From NCBI RefSeq assembly GCF_023100945.1, contig NZ_CP064689.1:248001-312000 (forward strand): DNA of 64,000 bases, read 5' to 3'. Below the pieces are notes generated by a model. The model made no database searches, had not been told where the DNA came from, and saw nothing but the letters and a program-made list of their open reading frames with translations. Source of the stretch: Bradyrhizobium sp. 200 (GTDB taxonomy: Bacteria > Pseudomonadota > Alphaproteobacteria > Rhizobiales > Xanthobacteraceae). Position numbers and translations under genes: made by a program. This document shows positions 16,571 through 24,987 of the stretch, piece after piece. Each line of letters starts with the position of its first letter. Position 1 is the stretch's first letter.

Positions 16571-16749
16571 GGCACGACAGCAGGACGGCGAGATAAAAGG
16601 GGCTCGCCGGCCGAACCGCAAGCCATTGACATGGCTTGGGTTCCGGCGTGCCGGTCGGTCGGGGCGCGTGCCGCGCCTTGTGTTTTGATGAACGCAATCA
16701 AAGACATTTTCGGCACTGTTGGCGCTTTTGCGCCCTGCGAGGCCCGACC

Positions 16750-18513
16750 GTGACGGTGGGCGACAGCGATCTGCGTATTCGGCCCGGGCGCATCCGCAGC
16801 ACCCGCGCGCCGAAGCCGAAGAGCTTCATCAACCAGGTGCTACGCGCCGCGAAGAAAGCCGGACACACCTCGGGCCTGGCTGCGGTTGGCAAGCGTTCTG
16901 TTGCCTATGGGCGCTCGACGTTTGGCCGCGGCAGACTCGCCTTTAGCCGCAGCCGGTTGTTCAGCCCAACACGGCGCGTCGTGGTGAAGGCGCGTGTTGT
17001 TCGCCACAAAGGGCGAGCTTTCCGCTCGGCACCACTGACTGCCCACCTTTCATATCTGAAGCGCGATGGCGTGACCCGTAATGGCGAGCGGGCCGAGATG
17101 TTCGATGCCAGCAGCGACCGTGCCGATGGCGCGGCTTTTGCGGAACGGTGCCAGGACGACCGCCATCATTTTCGGTTCATCGCCTCGCCCGAGGACGCTG
17201 GCGACATGACCGATCTCAGGGCTTTCACCCGCGACCTGGCCAAACAGATGGAGATAGACTTTGGCACGCGGCTCGATTGGGTGGCAGTCGATCACTGGAA
17301 CACAGACAACCCCCATGTCCATCTCCTCGTTCGCGGCGTCGACGAAGCGGGCGCAGACCTCGTGATCTCCCGCGACTATATCAGCCGAGGCTTGCGCTCG
17401 CGGGCCGAGGAACTCGTCTCTATCGAACTCGGCCCTAAGCCGGAGCACGAGATTCGCAGCGCGCTGGAGAGTGAGGTCACGGCAGAGCGATGGACCCGCC
17501 TCGATCGGCAGATCCGGATGGCAGCTGACGAGACCGGCTACATCGATCTTCGCCCCGACAATCCCGGCAGCTCCGACCCTGACATCCGACGCCTGATGGT
17601 TGGTCGCCTCCAGCATCTGGAAAAGATGGGCCTCGCGGCATCGGCTGCGCCAGGGGAATGGATGGTGGGGCTCGAGGCCGAGCGCAATCTCCGCGGCCTC
17701 GGCATGCGCGGCGACATCATCAAGACCATGCACCGTGCCTTCACCGAGCGTGGGGAAGCGCGTGGCGTTTCCGACTACGTCATCGAGAGTGGACAGCCGA
17801 CGTCCCAGATCATTGGACGGTTGGTCGATCGGGGATTGCATGACGAACTGAGTGGCGAGTCCTACGCCCTGATCGACGGAACAGACGGACGCGCACACCA
17901 CGTCCGCTTCCGAGGCATAGAGGCCTTCGAACATGCACCGCCGGTCGGCGGAATTGTCGAAGTACGGCGCTTTGGTCAGGCGGGCGATCCGCGTCCCACC
18001 TTGGTGCTTGCGAACCGCTCCGATCTCGATCTCGGGGAACAGATCACCGCGAAAGGGGCGACCTGGCTCGACCACCGGCTGGTCGAACGCGATCCGATGC
18101 CGCTCGCCATGGGCGGTTTCGGCCGTGAGACCCGCGATGCCATGGAAGCTCGGACCGAGCATCTGGTTCAGGAAGGTCTGGCGCGGCGGCAAGGCCAGCG
18201 CATCATCCTGCAGCGCGACCTCTTGAACACGCTGCGCCGACGCGAGTTGGACGAGGTGGGAACAAGGATCGCTGCCGACACCGGGCTTCCGCACGTGAAT
18301 GGGGCCTCCGGTGAACACGTGGCGGGCACCTATCGCCAGCGCATGACGCTCGCCTCGGGACGGTTCGCCATGATCGAGGACGGGCTTGGCTTTCAGCTCG
18401 TGCCCTGGTCACGCAAGCTCGAAAAGAGGCTCGGCCAGCACGTCACCGGCGTCGTGAAGGACGGCGGCGGTATCGAATGGGGCTTTGGTCGCAAGCGCGA
18501 CCTGGGCCTCTAG
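16750..18513 (+). CDS. Conjugative relaxase, VirD2-like with DUF3363 domain
   Basis: About 587 residues from GTG 16750; an upstream in-frame TTG gives a longer product with an arginine-rich N-terminus that looks non-coding. A basic N-terminal part (RIRPGRIRSTRAPKPKSF) leads into the relaxase domain. The metal-binding histidine motif DHWNTDNPHVHLLVRG lies near residues 181-196, and HLSYLKRDG occurs before it. The remainder corresponds to the DUF3363 region of alphaproteobacterial ICE relaxases. It nicks oriT and leads the transferred strand. The coupling protein gene follows 40 bp later. The IS66 element lies just upstream and may have separated the gene from its original promoter or oriT. Confidence 0.85.
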   Translation: MTVGDSDLRIRPGRIRSTRAPKPKSFINQVLRAAKKAGHTSGLAAVGKRSVAYGRSTFGRGRLAFSRSRLFSPTRRVVVKARVVRHKGRAFRSAPLTAHLSYLKRDGVTRNGERAEMFDASSDRADGAAFAERCQDDRHHFRFIASPEDAGDMTDLRAFTRDLAKQMEIDFGTRLDWVAVDHWNTDNPHVHLLVRGVDEAGADLVISRDYISRGLRSRAEELVSIELGPKPEHEIRSALESEVTAERWTRLDRQIRMAADETGYIDLRPDNPGSSDPDIRRLMVGRLQHLEKMGLAASAAPGEWMVGLEAERNLRGLGMRGDIIKTMHRAFTERGEARGVSDYVIESGQPTSQIIGRLVDRGLHDELSGESYALIDGTDGRAHHVRFRGIEAFEHAPPVGGIVEVRRFGQAGDPRPTLVLANRSDLDLGEQITAKGATWLDHRLVERDPMPLAMGGFGRETRDAMEARTEHLVQEGLARRQGQRIILQRDLLNTLRRRELDEVGTRIAADTGLPHVNGASGEHVAGTYRQRMTLASGRFAMIEDGLGFQLVPWSRKLEKRLGQHVTGVVKDGGGIEWGFGRKRDLGL

Positions 18514-18553
18514 CTTGGGTTCGCCAAAGTCTATTGCGCAAAGGATGGTCAGG

Positions 18554-20542
18554 ATGTCCGGAACCAAAATCCTCTGGGGCCAGGTGATCGTTGTCGGCCT
18601 TATCGTTTTGCTCGCCATCTGGGGAGCAACCGAGTGGACAGCCTGGCGGCTCGCCTACCAACCGGAGCTAGGGCGCCCCTGGTTCGAATTGTCGGGCCTA
18701 AAAATCTATTACCCGCCTACCTTCTTCTGGTGGTGGTTCGTCTACGACGCCTATGCGCCTCAGGTCTTTGTCGAGGGTGCCTTCATCGCGGCGTCGGGGA
18801 CCTTCATTTCGATTGCGGTGGCGATCGGCATGTCTGTGTGGCGGGCGCGCGAGGCCAAGAATGTCGAGACCTATGGCTCGGCGCGCTGGGCCGAGGCGCG
18901 GGAGGTTCGAGCGGCCGGACTGCTCGGTTCGGATGGCGTCGTGTTGGGCAAGCTCGACCGCGACTACCTTCGCCATGACGGACCAGAACATGTTTTGTGT
19001 TTTGCACCCACTCGGTCCGGCAAAGGTGTCGGCCTCGTCGTTCCCTCATTACTGGCCTGGCCGGGTTCGGCCATCGTTCACGACATCAAGGGCGAGAACT
19101 GGCAGCTGACCGCCGGTTTCCGCTCCTGTCATGGCCGCGTCCTGTTGTTCGACCCGACCAACCCAAAGTCTTCAGCCTACAATCCGCTGCTCGAGGTCCG
19201 ACGCGGGGAGTGGGAAGTCCGCGACGTCCAGAACGTGGCCGACGTTCTGGTCGATCCCGAAGGTTCGCTCGACAAACGGAACCATTGGGAGAAGACCAGT
19301 CATTCGCTCCTGGTCGGCGCCATCCTCCACGTCCTCTATGCCGAGGCCGACAAGACCTTGGCCGGTGTCGCCGCCTTCCTGTCAGACCCGAAACGACCGA
19401 TCGAGGCGACGTTGAAGGCGATGATGACCACGCCGCACCTCGGCGAACAGGGCGCCCATCCCGTGGTCGCCTCGACCGCGCGCGAACTCCTCAACAAATC
19501 CGAGAATGAACGCTCTGGCGTGCTTTCCACCGCCATGTCGTTCCTCGGGCTCTACCGCGATCCCGTCGTGGCCAAGGTGACCCGCCGGTGCGACTGGCGG
19601 ATTGCAGATCTGATCGCCGATCTCCGTCCGACGACGCTTTACCTCGTGGTACCGCCCTCCGACATCTCGCGGACCAAGCCTCTGATCCGTCTCGTGCTGA
19701 ACCAGATCGGCCGGCGCTTGACCGAGGATTTGCACGCGGGAGACCGCCGGCACCGAGTTCTCATGATGCTCGACGAATTCCCGGCGCTGGGGCGGCTTGA
19801 TTTCTTCGAGTCGGCTCTCGCCTTCATGGCAGGCTATGGGATTAAGGGCTTCCTGATCGCGCAGTCCCTCAATCAGATCGAGAAGGCCTATGGGCCCAAC
19901 AATGCCATTCTCGATAACTGCCACGTTCGCGTCAGCTTTGCGACCAATGATGAGCGGACCGCAAAGCGGGTGTCCGACGCGCTGGGTACGGCGACCGAGA
20001 TGCGGGCGATGAAGAACTATGCGGGGCACAGGTTGAACCCCTGGTTGGGCCACCTCATGGTCTCGCGGCAGGAAACCGCGAGGCCGCTGCTCACCCCCGG
20101 TGAGGTCATGCAGCTTCCGCCCCGAGAGGAAATCGTCATGGTGGCGGGCACGCCGCCGCTCCGGGCGAAGAAGGTACGCTACTACGAGGATCGGCGGTTC
20201 ACTGAGCGTGTCTTGCCGCCGCCAGATCCGGCGGCATCCGGCCGCTCATCGCGAACGGACGGATGGTCAGCGCTCGGAACGCCGAAGCCAGCGGCAGGTC
20301 CAATCGATAATGCCGACAGCCCAGCCGAGGACACGGCCAATAGCGGTCTTCGTCGTGAGCCTGAACTCCCCGATCACGTTGCGATCGTCAAGGAAACGAC
20401 CGAGCCGACGCCGGCAGAAGAGTTTGCCACTGTTCTTGACGACGACGAGGACGCGGTCCGCCAGTCGCGGCTTCTTCGTCAGAAGATGCGTGGCGTCGCC
20501 CGCCAAGTCGCTATGGACCCGAATGACGGCATGGAGCTGTGA
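18554..20542 (+). CDS. traG: Type IV coupling protein TraG/VirD4
   Basis: A 662-residue inner-membrane ATPase from ATG 18554, chosen for its AAGGA/AGG leader. Membrane segments lie at about 9-30 and 65-95. Walker A is FAPTRSGKGVGLVVPSLL and Walker B VLMMLDEFPALGRLDFFE. HDIKGENWQLTAGFR and GLYRDPVVAKVT are typical of the TraG/VirD4 family. It links the relaxosome to the Trb secretion channel. The C-terminal 120 residues are acidic and less conserved. It is followed after 5 bp by a ribbon-helix-helix gene, the standard order in these ICEs. Confidence 0.95.
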   Translation: MSGTKILWGQVIVVGLIVLLAIWGATEWTAWRLAYQPELGRPWFELSGLKIYYPPTFFWWWFVYDAYAPQVFVEGAFIAASGTFISIAVAIGMSVWRAREAKNVETYGSARWAEAREVRAAGLLGSDGVVLGKLDRDYLRHDGPEHVLCFAPTRSGKGVGLVVPSLLAWPGSAIVHDIKGENWQLTAGFRSCHGRVLLFDPTNPKSSAYNPLLEVRRGEWEVRDVQNVADVLVDPEGSLDKRNHWEKTSHSLLVGAILHVLYAEADKTLAGVAAFLSDPKRPIEATLKAMMTTPHLGEQGAHPVVASTARELLNKSENERSGVLSTAMSFLGLYRDPVVAKVTRRCDWRIADLIADLRPTTLYLVVPPSDISRTKPLIRLVLNQIGRRLTEDLHAGDRRHRVLMMLDEFPALGRLDFFESALAFMAGYGIKGFLIAQSLNQIEKAYGPNNAILDNCHVRVSFATNDERTAKRVSDALGTATEMRAMKNYAGHRLNPWLGHLMVSRQETARPLLTPGEVMQLPPREEIVMVAGTPPLRAKKVRYYEDRRFTERVLPPPDPAASGRSSRTDGWSALGTPKPAAGPIDNADSPAEDTANSGLRREPELPDHVAIVKETTEPTPAEEFATVLDDDEDAVRQSRLLRQKMRGVARQVAMDPNDGMEL

Positions 20543-20547
20543 GGAGC

Positions 20548-20976
20548 ATGCGCGACCGGATGAACGTATATTTCCCGCCAGAGCTTCTGAAGCAGATCAC
20601 GGACCTTGCCGATCGCAAGAAGCTTTCCCGGTCCGCGATCGTGGAAGCGGCTGTCGCTTCATTTCTGTCACCTGACGCAGCGGACAGGCAGGAGGCGGCG
20701 TTTACCCGTCGCCTCGATCGATTGTCGCGACAGATGCAGAGGTTGGAACGCGACGTCGGCTTGACCGCCGAGACCCTGGCCCTTTTCATCCGCTTCTGGC
20801 TAACGATCACCCCGCCACTGCCCAGCGACGCTCAGGCGGCCGCACAGCTAAAGGGTAGGGAGCGCTTTGAAGGATTTATCGAGGCGCTCGGACGCCGTTT
20901 ACAGAAGGGGCAGAGCTTTCTGCAGGAAATTCCGGCCGATATCATCCATACGAAACTCGACGAACCCGGTAGCTGA
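20548..20976 (+). CDS. Ribbon-helix-helix (CopG-like) transfer-region protein
   Basis: A 142-residue protein starting at ATG 20548 (MRDRMNVYFPPELLKQ); GTG 20539 is possible. The N-terminal 45 residues are a CopG-type ribbon-helix-helix: RMNVYFPPELLKQITDLA then LSRSAIVEAAVASFL. A coiled-coil stretch (RLDRLSRQMQRLERDVG) follows, then a hydrophobic FIRFWLTITPPLP and FEGFIEALGRRLQKGQSFLQE. This is the small protein usually found between traG and trbB, thought to be a relaxosome accessory or regulator. A paralogue lies at 21216. Confidence 0.85.
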   Translation: MRDRMNVYFPPELLKQITDLADRKKLSRSAIVEAAVASFLSPDAADRQEAAFTRRLDRLSRQMQRLERDVGLTAETLALFIRFWLTITPPLPSDAQAAAQLKGRERFEGFIEALGRRLQKGQSFLQEIPADIIHTKLDEPGS

Positions 20977-20983
20977 AACGCCG

Positions 20984-21016
20984 TTCTTAAATCGAACTTT
21001 CCGTTCGAACTAAGAA
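20984..21016. promoter_or_regulatory. 33-bp interrupted palindrome after the first RHH gene
   Basis: TTCTTA-N3-CGAAC-N5-GTTCG-N3-TAAGAA is symmetric about position 21000 and lies 8 bp after the stop codon of the first ribbon-helix-helix gene. Without a T-run it is a poor terminator. It could be an operator for the neighbouring ribbon-helix-helix proteins or part of a transfer origin; both are guesses. Confidence 0.45.
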
Positions 21017-21215
21017 ACGTGCGCTCTGCCCATCCACCTCGCCATTTCTTTCTTTACCTACGATAATCTACGAAGCCGGTGTCCACGCGGTTGCAGCTGC
21101 GGTCGGTCCGTCGTTTTTGCTGGCCGGGTTCACGTCTGATCCTTCTCAACTTCATGTCACGGGTCGAGAACAATTTACGGATCGTCGGCGTGTCCATGGA
21201 TGGGGGAGGCAGACG

Positions 21216-21881
21216 ATGCAAGTTGGGGGCGAGTTCGACGGCCAGATCGACTCTATTGTGAGTCGAGCTAGTCCAGATGGGCAGCAAGTGCCTCGAGAGG
21301 TGCCACGAACCAAAAAGGTCACCGTTCAACTCTCCGAAAACATGTTTGAGCGCCTTGAAGCTGCAACCGATCGCCCTGGGCTCGGCAAGAGCATGGTTGT
21401 GGAGACGGCTCTTGAACGCTTCCTTGATCCGGCTCTGCCTATCGAAGGTCTTATCCACGAGCACTTTGATCGGATTGGCAGCCAGCTGGAACGTCTTCAA
21501 AGCGAGATCGGGATTATCGCGGAGACGGTCGCGCTCCACGCCCGATATCACCTGACTATTACGCCGCCCATGCCGCAGTCCCAGCAACGCGAGGCATGTG
21601 CGCTTGGCCGCGACCGGTTTAATGAGCTTGCCAAACAGGTTGAGAGACGCGTTCGCTCTGGCCGGCCCTTGATGCAGGAGACGATTGATCGCCTAGGCGA
21701 GATTGAACGTCAGACTTCCGAATTGGAGTCGGATGATGTTTTGCCGGTAGCGTCTCAGGAGCGATCAGCTAACACAGTTTCACGGCGAGATTCAGCGGTC
21801 GATCAAGACCAACCGATTGCTGCCGTCCGGGAGGACGGCAGCAATCCTAACTTTCGGCACCTCCCAAACGCGTTTTGCTGA
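21216..21881 (+). CDS. Second ribbon-helix-helix protein, paralogue
   Basis: About 221 residues from ATG 21216, which follows GGGGGAGG. After a variable N-terminus the ribbon-helix-helix reads KKVTVQLSENMFERLEAAT then GKSMVVETALERFL. The middle repeats the plan of the gene at 20548: coiled coil IGSQLERLQSEIGIIAETV, then RYHLTITPPMP, then FNELAKQVERRVRSGRPLMQE. The C-terminal 70 residues are extra and low in complexity. A duplicated accessory protein of the transfer region. Its 3' end runs over a strong hairpin at 21817-21844 and overlaps the frame of the next gene. Confidence 0.75.
   Translation: MQVGGEFDGQIDSIVSRASPDGQQVPREVPRTKKVTVQLSENMFERLEAATDRPGLGKSMVVETALERFLDPALPIEGLIHEHFDRIGSQLERLQSEIGIIAETVALHARYHLTITPPMPQSQQREACALGRDRFNELAKQVERRVRSGRPLMQETIDRLGEIERQTSELESDDVLPVASQERSANTVSRRDSAVDQDQPIAAVREDGSNPNFRHLPNAFC
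21817..21844 (+). promoter_or_regulatory. Perfect 12-bp hairpin at the RHH/MFS junction
   Basis: TTGCTGCCGTCC, a GGGA loop and GGACGGCAGCAA form a perfect stem. It lies inside the 3' end of the second RHH gene and exactly where the MFS frame would open with TTG. It is followed by TCCTAACTTT, not a T-run, so it is not a standard terminator. It would hide any initiation site placed there. Confidence 0.6.
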
Positions 21882-23211
21882 TGCAGCTCAGCGCCTGCGG
21901 CTCACCGCATGTGTCTTCCTTCCGTTTGCCGTGGGATACTACCTCTCGTATCTGTTTCGCACGATCAATGGTTTGATCTCCGGTCGCCTCAGTGCAGACG
22001 CCGGTCTTGGCACTGCTGACCTTGGGCTGCTCACGTCAGTCTATTTTCTCGTCTTCGCGGCGGCCCAGATTCCGATCGGCGTACTCTTGGACCGCTATGG
22101 TCCGCGTCGCGTCCAAAGTGCACTGTTTCTTGTCGCTGCTGCGGGCGCCGGACTGTTCGCGACGTCGACGGATTTCCTGTCATTGTTGGTCGCGCGTGCA
22201 ATGATTGGATTGGGCGTAGCGGCGTCGCTCACGGCTGGACTGAAAGCGATCGTGCTATGGTTTCCCAGAGAGCGCGTGGCTCTACTGAATGGCTACATGA
22301 TCATGTTGGGTTCGCTCGGAGCGGTGACCGCCACAGCCCCAGCCGAACAATTGCTTGCGTGGATAAGCTGGCAACAGTTGTTTGTCCTCTTGGCTGCGGC
22401 AACCGGCGCCACGGGCGTGCTGATCTATTTCCTGGTGCCCGAACGAGCTTCGCACTCATCGACAGCGCCGAGCCAGGCCACTCTGGCATCTGTCTTTTGC
22501 GATTCGCGCTTCTGGCGGATCGCTCCGTTGTCGGCGACTTGCGTCGGATCGGCCTGGTCTCTGCAGGGATTATGGGCATCGCCGTGGCTGACGGACGTAG
22601 ACGGACTTGATCGCGCGAGTCTCGTCGGACAGTTACTCATAATGTCGATCGTACTCAGCGGCGGGGCCTTTTTGTTTGGCATGATGGTCCACCATGTCAA
22701 ACGAAGAGGGTTCGGGCCGGAGATAATCCTGGCGATCGTTGCGATGCTGTTCATCGGAGCTGAGCTTGCCTTGACCCTCCGTGCGCCTCTTCCGTCCATC
22801 TTGCCGTGGTCTGTGGTGGCAATTGTTGGAGCGGCGACCGTGGTCAGCTTCGCGGTCATCGCTGACTATTTTCCGTCGGAACTTGTCGGTCGTGCCAACG
22901 GCGCCTTGAACGTTCTGCACTTCGGTTGGGCGTTTCTGGCCCAATGCGGGACGGGTCTGATCCTGGAGCAATGGTCGATGGACGACGGCCAGAGGCCCGT
23001 CGTGGCCTATCAAGTCGCGTTTGGTCTCAACGTAGCACTGCAGATGGCGGCGTTGGCTTGGTTTGCGCTACCGTGGCTACGACGCTTGATCTGGTGGCTC
23101 GGCTCATCTTCCCTCTTTATGCCATCTAGCTTTGCCGACGGAACTGAACCCGTCGTTTTGTATGAACAGACGGTCGTACCGGTGCCTGCAGACGACGATG
23201 CGGAGTGGTGA
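21817..23211 (+). CDS. MFS transporter inserted in the transfer region (start unclear)
   Basis: Up to 464 residues with twelve hydrophobic segments. The N-terminal pattern LRLTACVFLPFAVGYYLSYL and LLTSVYFLVFAAAQIPIGVL, with motif A DRYGPRRVQ, is that of MFS carriers of the nitrate/NarK-like and general sugar-phosphate type. There is no ATG or GTG in frame before the first membrane segment; the only candidates are TTG 21817 or CTG codons, all in or near a strong hairpin and inside the upstream gene. The gene may have lost its native 5' end, or be translated by coupling. An MFS gene between the RHH gene and trbB is not part of the transfer machinery, so it is probably a cargo insertion. Confidence 0.7.
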   Translation: MLPSGRTAAILTFGTSQTRFADAAQRLRLTACVFLPFAVGYYLSYLFRTINGLISGRLSADAGLGTADLGLLTSVYFLVFAAAQIPIGVLLDRYGPRRVQSALFLVAAAGAGLFATSTDFLSLLVARAMIGLGVAASLTAGLKAIVLWFPRERVALLNGYMIMLGSLGAVTATAPAEQLLAWISWQQLFVLLAAATGATGVLIYFLVPERASHSSTAPSQATLASVFCDSRFWRIAPLSATCVGSAWSLQGLWASPWLTDVDGLDRASLVGQLLIMSIVLSGGAFLFGMMVHHVKRRGFGPEIILAIVAMLFIGAELALTLRAPLPSILPWSVVAIVGAATVVSFAVIADYFPSELVGRANGALNVLHFGWAFLAQCGTGLILEQWSMDDGQRPVVAYQVAFGLNVALQMAALAWFALPWLRRLIWWLGSSSLFMPSSFADGTEPVVLYEQTVVPVPADDDAEW

Positions 23212-23422
23212 GTACCGACCCGCATGTTGCGCGGAGGGCGTATTGCGAAAACACCGCGCCATCGCGCGGACAACGTCGACTAGAGTATCCGTTCCCCGTC
23301 TTTCTTTTTCTACGCCGTCCTACGACCACTGTAAGTGTTTGTTGCGCTAGGTCTACGGTGGCTTCTCTAATCATCCCCATCTGAGGGCGCTCTCTGGACG
23401 TCCTCATTCGGCGGGGGCGACC

Positions 23423-24391
23423 GTGGCAATCCATTCCTTTCAATCGGAGGCGAATTCGCGCAGCGCGCGAATGCTACGTAGCGCACTTGGCGCGGCGATT
23501 GCGGGCTACCTCGAAGATGAAACGATCATCGAGGTGATGCTCAATCCAGATGGGCGGTTGTGGATCGACCGGCTGTCGAGTGGCCTTACCGAAACAGGCG
23601 AAACATTGTCCGCGGCGGACGGCGAGCGCATCGTTCGTCTGGTGGCACACCATGTAGGCGCGGAGGTGCACGCGGGCTCGCCGCGCGTCTCGGCCGAACT
23701 GCCCGGGACCGGCGAGCGCTTCGAAGGTCTCTTGCCTCCGGTCGTTGCTGCTCCAGCCTTCGCCATCCGCAAGCCCGCAGTCGCGGTGTTTACACTCGAC
23801 GATTATGTCGCCGCGGGAACCATGACATCGGATCAGGCCGAAGCCCTAAGGGGCGCGGTCTCCACTCGTAAAAACATCCTCGTTGCCGGCGGTACGTCGA
23901 CCGGCAAGACCACGTTGACCAACGCACTCTTGGCCGAGGTGGCAAAAACCAGCGATCGCGTCGTGCTGATTGAAGATACGCGCGAACTTCAATGCAAGGC
24001 GCTCAACCTTGTAGCCCTGCGGACCAAGGACGGCGTGGCCACGTTATCGGACCTCGTTCGCTCCTCGCTCCGACTGCGTCCAGACCGCATTCCGATCGGC
24101 GAGGTGCGTGGTGCCGAGGCGCTTGATTTACTCAAGGCATGGGGCACGGGACACCCCGGCGGCATTGGCACCATCCATGCCGGTACTGCGCTCGGTGCTC
24201 TGCGGCGGCTCGAGCAGCTTATCCAGGAAGCCGTCATCACCGTTCCGCGCGCCTTGATCGCCGAAACCATCGACATTGTCGCCGTGCTTTCCGGCCGTGG
24301 CGCCGAGCGCCGGCTGACCGAGCTAGCCCGTGTCACCGGTCTCGGATCTACCGGCGATTACGGCCTTTCACCTGCAGGAGATTCAACATGA
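23423..24391 (+). CDS. trbB: Conjugal transfer ATPase TrbB (VirB11-like)
   Basis: A 322-residue traffic ATPase from GTG 23423. Walker [19 protein letters not shown], an Asp box [13 protein letters not shown], Walker [21 protein letters not shown] and the His box [14 protein letters not shown] are all present. It powers pilus assembly and substrate transfer at the inner membrane base of the type IV secretion channel. It opens the trb cluster and overlaps trbC by the ATGA four-base junction. The 210 bp upstream hold no gene and probably the trb promoter. Confidence 0.95.
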   Translation: MAIHSFQSEANSRSARMLRSALGAAIAGYLEDETIIEVMLNPDGRLWIDRLSSGLTETGETLSAADGERIVRLVAHHVGAEVHAGSPRVSAELPGTGERFEGLLPPVVAAPAFAIRKPAVAVFTLDDYVAAGTMTSDQAEALRGAVSTRKNILVAGGTSTGKTTLTNALLAEVAKTSDRVVLIEDTRELQCKALNLVALRTKDGVATLSDLVRSSLRLRPDRIPIGEVRGAEALDLLKAWGTGHPGGIGTIHAGTALGALRRLEQLIQEAVITVPRALIAETIDIVAVLSGRGAERRLTELARVTGLGSTGDYGLSPAGDST

Positions 24392-24714
24392 GTTCTCGAT
24401 CCCTGATCTTTCCGCGAGGCCTATCGCTCTCACTATCGGGAGTGGCCCTCTTGACCACGGCGCCGACCTGGGCCGCCGGCTCCAACATGCCTTGGGAGCA
24501 ACCGCTCAATCAGATACTGCAATCGGTGGAAGGTCCGGTCGCCAAGATCATCGCCGTCATCATCATCGTCGTTACGGGGCTGACACTCGCGTTCGGCGAT
24601 TCGTCCGGTGGTTTCCGCAGGCTGATCCAGATCGTGTTTGGCCTGTCGATCGCGTTCGCGGCCTCGAGTTTCTTCCTGTCGTTCTTCTCCTTCGGCGGCG
24701 GCGTGGTGATCTGA
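24388..24714 (+). CDS. trbC: TrbC, major pilin (VirB2-like)
   Basis: A 108-residue prepilin. A signal peptide ends near PTWAAGSNMPWEQPLN, followed by two long hydrophobic helices (IIAVIIIVVTGLTLAF and IVFGLSIAFAASSFF) joined by the short charged loop GDSSGGFRRLIQ. This is the standard TrbC/VirB2 layout. It forms the conjugative pilus. The ATG overlaps the stop of trbB (ATGA); the stop overlaps the ATG of trbD by one base. Confidence 0.93.
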   Translation: MSSRSLIFPRGLSLSLSGVALLTTAPTWAAGSNMPWEQPLNQILQSVEGPVAKIIAVIIIVVTGLTLAFGDSSGGFRRLIQIVFGLSIAFAASSFFLSFFSFGGGVVI

Positions 24715-24977
24715 TGGACGAACCGGTCGCAGGTTTTGTCGTGCCCGTTCACCGCGCGCTCACCGAGCCGATCCTGATGGGCGGTGCGCCGCGAACGGTT
24801 GCGATTGTCAATGGCACGCTTGCAGCAGCCCTTGGACTTGGATTGCGGCTGTGGATCGCGGGTCTCGTCCTCTGGTTCATCGGCCACATGGCCGCAGTTT
24901 GGGCCGCCAAGCGCGATCCCGCCTTCGTCGATGTGGCGCGCCGACATCTGCGCATTCCCGGTCATCTCAACATTTGA
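24714..24977 (+). CDS. trbD: TrbD (VirB3-like)
   Basis: An 87-residue inner-membrane protein of usual TrbD length. The N-terminus VPVHRALTEPILMGGAPR is the conserved family opening, followed by two hydrophobic segments and a basic tail ending FVDVARRHLRIPGHLNI. It works with TrbE in pilus assembly. It overlaps trbC by one base and is 10 bp from trbE. Confidence 0.93.
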   Translation: MDEPVAGFVVPVHRALTEPILMGGAPRTVAIVNGTLAAALGLGLRLWIAGLVLWFIGHMAAVWAAKRDPAFVDVARRHLRIPGHLNI

Positions 24978-24987
24978 GTTCTCGGTC

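Noticed and set aside
17050..18318. 422-codon minus-strand frame
   Set aside because: Shadow of the relaxase gene; no recognisable family, no ribosome binding site.
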